A stretch of DNA of 7,173 nt from Planctomycetota bacterium (GTDB lineage: Bacteria > Planctomycetota > UBA1135): NCBI GenBank assembly GCA_027623585.1, contig JAQBVK010000125.1:1-7173 (forward strand). The letters are read 5' to 3'. A program made the translations under genes and the position numbers. The notes under the pieces are model-generated. The model saw only the letters and a program-made list of their open reading frames with translations, was not told the origin of the DNA and searched no databases. Below, one piece after another: positions 5,201-7,173 of the stretch (position 1 is the first letter of the stretch; each line of letters starts with the position of its first letter).

Positions 5201-7173
5201 ATGGGCGCCCGCGCCTGGACTTCGGCGGCAGCATGGATCTGCCTCCTGGGCGCGGGCTGCCGGCTCGCGGCTCCTGAGGGGCTCGCTGCCATGCGGCCGG
5301 CGTTGGAAGGCGGTGCCCTCGCCGGAGCACTAGGCGCGCTTTTCGCCGCGTGGAGCGGGCGCCTCCGTTGGGCCATCGCCGCCATCCTGGGAGCCGCTGC
5401 GCTGCACGGCGCGGCGCGACTGCCTGCGCCCGCGCCGAGTTGCCGCTTCGAGTCCCGACCGGTCGCGGTGGACGCGATCTTGCGTGCGTGGACGGCAAGC
5501 CGGAACGGCTGGATCCGCGCGAGCTTGGAAGTCCGCGACGCGTCGGCGTGGGGCTGCGGTACTCGATGGCACGCGGAAGGTCGCTGGGAAAGCAGCGCGC
5601 CGCCTGTGGCGGGCGATCGCTTGCGGGTCGAAGGACTGCTCTCGGGTTCGGCGGAGCGCCCTTGGCTCTCCCTGGCACGGCTGCGGGTCCATGGACTGCG
5701 CGCAACTCGCCCACTCGACGCGCTTCGCCAGTTCCTTCGCGAGCGCTTGGACGCGCGACTCCCGCTCGCAGCAGCCGGCATCGCGCGCGCATTGCTGCTC
5801 GCGGATTGGGAAGGACTGCCGGATGATCTGCGCGAGTCCTATCGGCGCCTCGGCCTCCTCCATCTGTTGGCCGTCAGCGGTCTGCACTTCTGGCTCTGGG
5901 ATGCACTCCTGCGTCGACTGCCCGCCACGCGCGCTCTGCTAGTGCGCTGGCCGGCCCTTCTTCTACTCGGCGGTCTTGCCGGCGCGGGACCGGCCGTGGT
6001 GCGCGCTTGGGTCGCCTTGTTGCTGCGCGATGCAGCGGCGCGCAGCGGCCGCAGCATGGCCGGCGGAAGGCTGTGGTCCGCAGCGCTCCTCCTCGAGTGC
6101 GCCTTGGGGGCGCCGAGCCGTCAGGGTCTCGGCTTCGTACTTTCCTACTCCGCCACCGGATGTTTGCTGGCCGCGCCACCACCCCGACTCAGTCCGGGTT
6201 GGGCGAAGGCGTTGCATGCGTCAGCGGCAGCCACCTGTGGAAGCCTGCCGATGCTGCACACGATGCGCGGCACGCTCGAGCCCTGGAGCGTGATCGCGAG
6301 TCCGCTCTGCGCGCTCGCTCTGCCGCCGCGTCTGCTCTGCGCACTGCTCGCCTTGTTACCTGGCGGAAGCGGCCCCGCGGCGCTGGGTTTCGCCGGACTC
6401 GCCGCGGTCGAGAACGCTCTGCTCGCACTCTTGGATCAGTTTCCAGGCACTCCGCTCGCCCGCCCTGAACTCCCGACGGCGCGCGTGTTGATCGCCGTGA
6501 TCGCTGGACTGCTCGCGCTACGCGCGCGTAGCCATGGTCGCAAGATGCTGGCGCGCTGGGGCGGAGCCGCGTCCTTGGCCCTGCTCCTGCTGCCCGCGCG
6601 CACTTCAGATCCGGGCGGGCTCTTGCTGCTTCCGGTCGGGCACGGCCTCGGCGTCGTCGTCCGAGGAGCGCAGGAGACTCTGCTCTACGACCTCGGCAGT
6701 CGCGGGCGCGACCCCGCGGATCTGATCGACCGCGTCGCGCTGCCCGAACTCGCCCGGCTCGGCTGGCCCGCGCCGAAACTGGCGGCACTGTCGCACGCGG
6801 ATGCCGATCATGCCGCCGGATTGCGCTTGCTCGGAGCACGCAGCGGTTTGCGGCGTCTTCAGGCCGCACCGGGAGCCGAACTCCGCCTCGAAGGATTGTT
6901 TCCCTATTCCATTCGCGTGATCGGCACGCGCGCAGCCGTTGCAGGCGTGAGCAACGCCGAAGGCCCGGTCTTGGAGCTGCGCTGCCACGCCGGCCATGGC
7001 GCGCCCGAACGCGTGGTCGTGCTCGGCGACCAATTCGGCTACGCGCTGCGCGAGTTGCGTGGGCGCTTGGATCCGGGCCCGATCGCCCTGCTGGTCCTGC
7101 CGCACCACGGCCGCACCACCGACGGCCTCGGCGAGTTGCTCGACCACTTGCAGCCGCGGGAGGCCTGGGCATC
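5201..7173 (+). CDS. comEC: ComEC/Rec2 family DNA-uptake channel protein, 3' end beyond window
   Basis: An open frame of 657 codons runs off the right edge; ComEC proteins are about 700-800 residues, so about 50-100 are missing. ComEC passes single-stranded DNA across the inner membrane during natural transformation. In order: N-terminal membrane helices (about 8-60), an OB-fold/DUF4131-like region (about 70-165), then the Competence domain with its hallmark H221-L-L-A-V-S-G-L-H229 and several helices. A C-terminal metallo-beta-lactamase-like domain starts near 475. It keeps S531-H-A-D-A-D-H537 for metal binding, a Gly-Asp (D610) and H635-H-G637. It departs from family consensus at VGQGD (here VGHGLG, 479-484) and at HHGS (here HHGR). 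I chose ATG 5201, the first start after an in-frame TAG at 5162, because it includes the first helix. An ATG at 5291 would drop it. No good ribosome-binding site is visible. Confidence 0.92.
   Translation, partial: MGARAWTSAAAWICLLGAGCRLAAPEGLAAMRPALEGGALAGALGALFAAWSGRLRWAIAAILGAAALHGAARLPAPAPSCRFESRPVAVDAILRAWTASRNGWIRASLEVRDASAWGCGTRWHAEGRWESSAPPVAGDRLRVEGLLSGSAERPWLSLARLRVHGLRATRPLDALRQFLRERLDARLPLAAAGIARALLLADWEGLPDDLRESYRRLGLLHLLAVSGLHFWLWDALLRRLPATRALLVRWPALLLLGGLAGAGPAVVRAWVALLLRDAAARSGRSMAGGRLWSAALLLECALGAPSRQGLGFVLSYSATGCLLAAPPPRLSPGWAKALHASAAATCGSLPMLHTMRGTLEPWSVIASPLCALALPPRLLCALLALLPGGSGPAALGFAGLAAVENALLALLDQFPGTPLARPELPTARVLIAVIAGLLALRARSHGRKMLARWGGAASLALLLLPARTSDPGGLLLLPVGHGLGVVVRGAQETLLYDLGSRGRDPADLIDRVALPELARLGWPAPKLAALSHADADHAAGLRLLGARSGLRRLQAAPGAELRLEGLFPYSIRVIGTRAAVAGVSNAEGPVLELRCHAGHGAPERVVVLGDQFGYALRELRGRLDPGPIALLVLPHHGRTTDGLGELLDHLQPREAWA

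Noticed and set aside
5291..5293. Internal ATG as comEC start
   Set aside because: It would remove the first membrane helix. The frame is open back to 5165 and holds an ATG at 5201.
5167..5470. 14-bp exact inverted repeat: 5167-5180 in the coaD/comEC gap and 5457-5470 inside comEC
   Set aside because: In a GC-biased 7-kb window about one such 14-mer pair is expected by chance on a rough estimate, and one copy is ordinary coding sequence.
6189..7172. Leftward 327-codon open frame opposite comEC
   Set aside because: It is dominated by Arg/Ala/Pro with no hydrophobic or domain pattern, while the + strand frame carries the ComEC Competence and metallo-beta-lactamase motifs.

Overview
This is a compact, G+C-rich (by eye roughly two thirds or more) bacterial chromosomal segment with almost no non-coding DNA. 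It has no RNA genes, mobile elements, CRISPR arrays or phage genes that I can see. The lipoprotein-type solute-binding protein, the dense gene packing with 4-base overlaps, and the TANNNT boxes 6-7 nt before start codons suggest a high-GC lineage that uses leaderless mRNAs. Actinomycetota and Deinococcota are known for this, and Planctomycetota-like or other deep diderm lineages also seem possible. I cannot place the organism more precisely from sequence alone.

Left part (1-4261): an oligopeptide/dipeptide-type ABC importer locus. The first 71 bases hold the N-terminus of a leftward gene, probably the transporter ATPase. A 47-bp divergent promoter region separates it from a rightward operon. 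That operon encodes a lipoprotein peptide-binding protein (OppA/DppA family), an OppB-type permease, an OppC-type permease and an EamA/DMT-family small-molecule transporter. All three junctions are 4-base overlaps (GTGA, CTGA, ATGA), so the genes are probably co-transcribed and translationally coupled. The CTGA junction implies a possible CTG start for the second permease. The likely job is uptake of peptides, with the DMT protein perhaps exporting amino acids or other metabolites.

Middle part (4277-5151): a leftward two-gene operon of coaD (phosphopantetheine adenylyltransferase, CoA biosynthesis) followed 5 bp later by ridA (enamine/imine deaminase). It converges on the DMT gene with a 15-bp gap.

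Right part (5201 to the end): a rightward comEC gene, divergent from coaD across 49 bp. It encodes the inner-membrane DNA-uptake channel with an N-terminal OB-fold region, the Competence domain and a C-terminal metallo-beta-lactamase domain. It runs off the window, probably lacking only its last 50 or so codons.

The gene content is ordinary. The most noteworthy signals are regulatory: a repeated octamer (GATTCTAG as read on the + strand) that forms a TAGAAT box directly before two leftward start codons, a matching TATGCT box before the binding-protein gene, and a C8 tract in the shared promoter spacer. The apparent CTG start and the altered motifs in the ComEC metallo-beta-lactamase domain are also worth checking.
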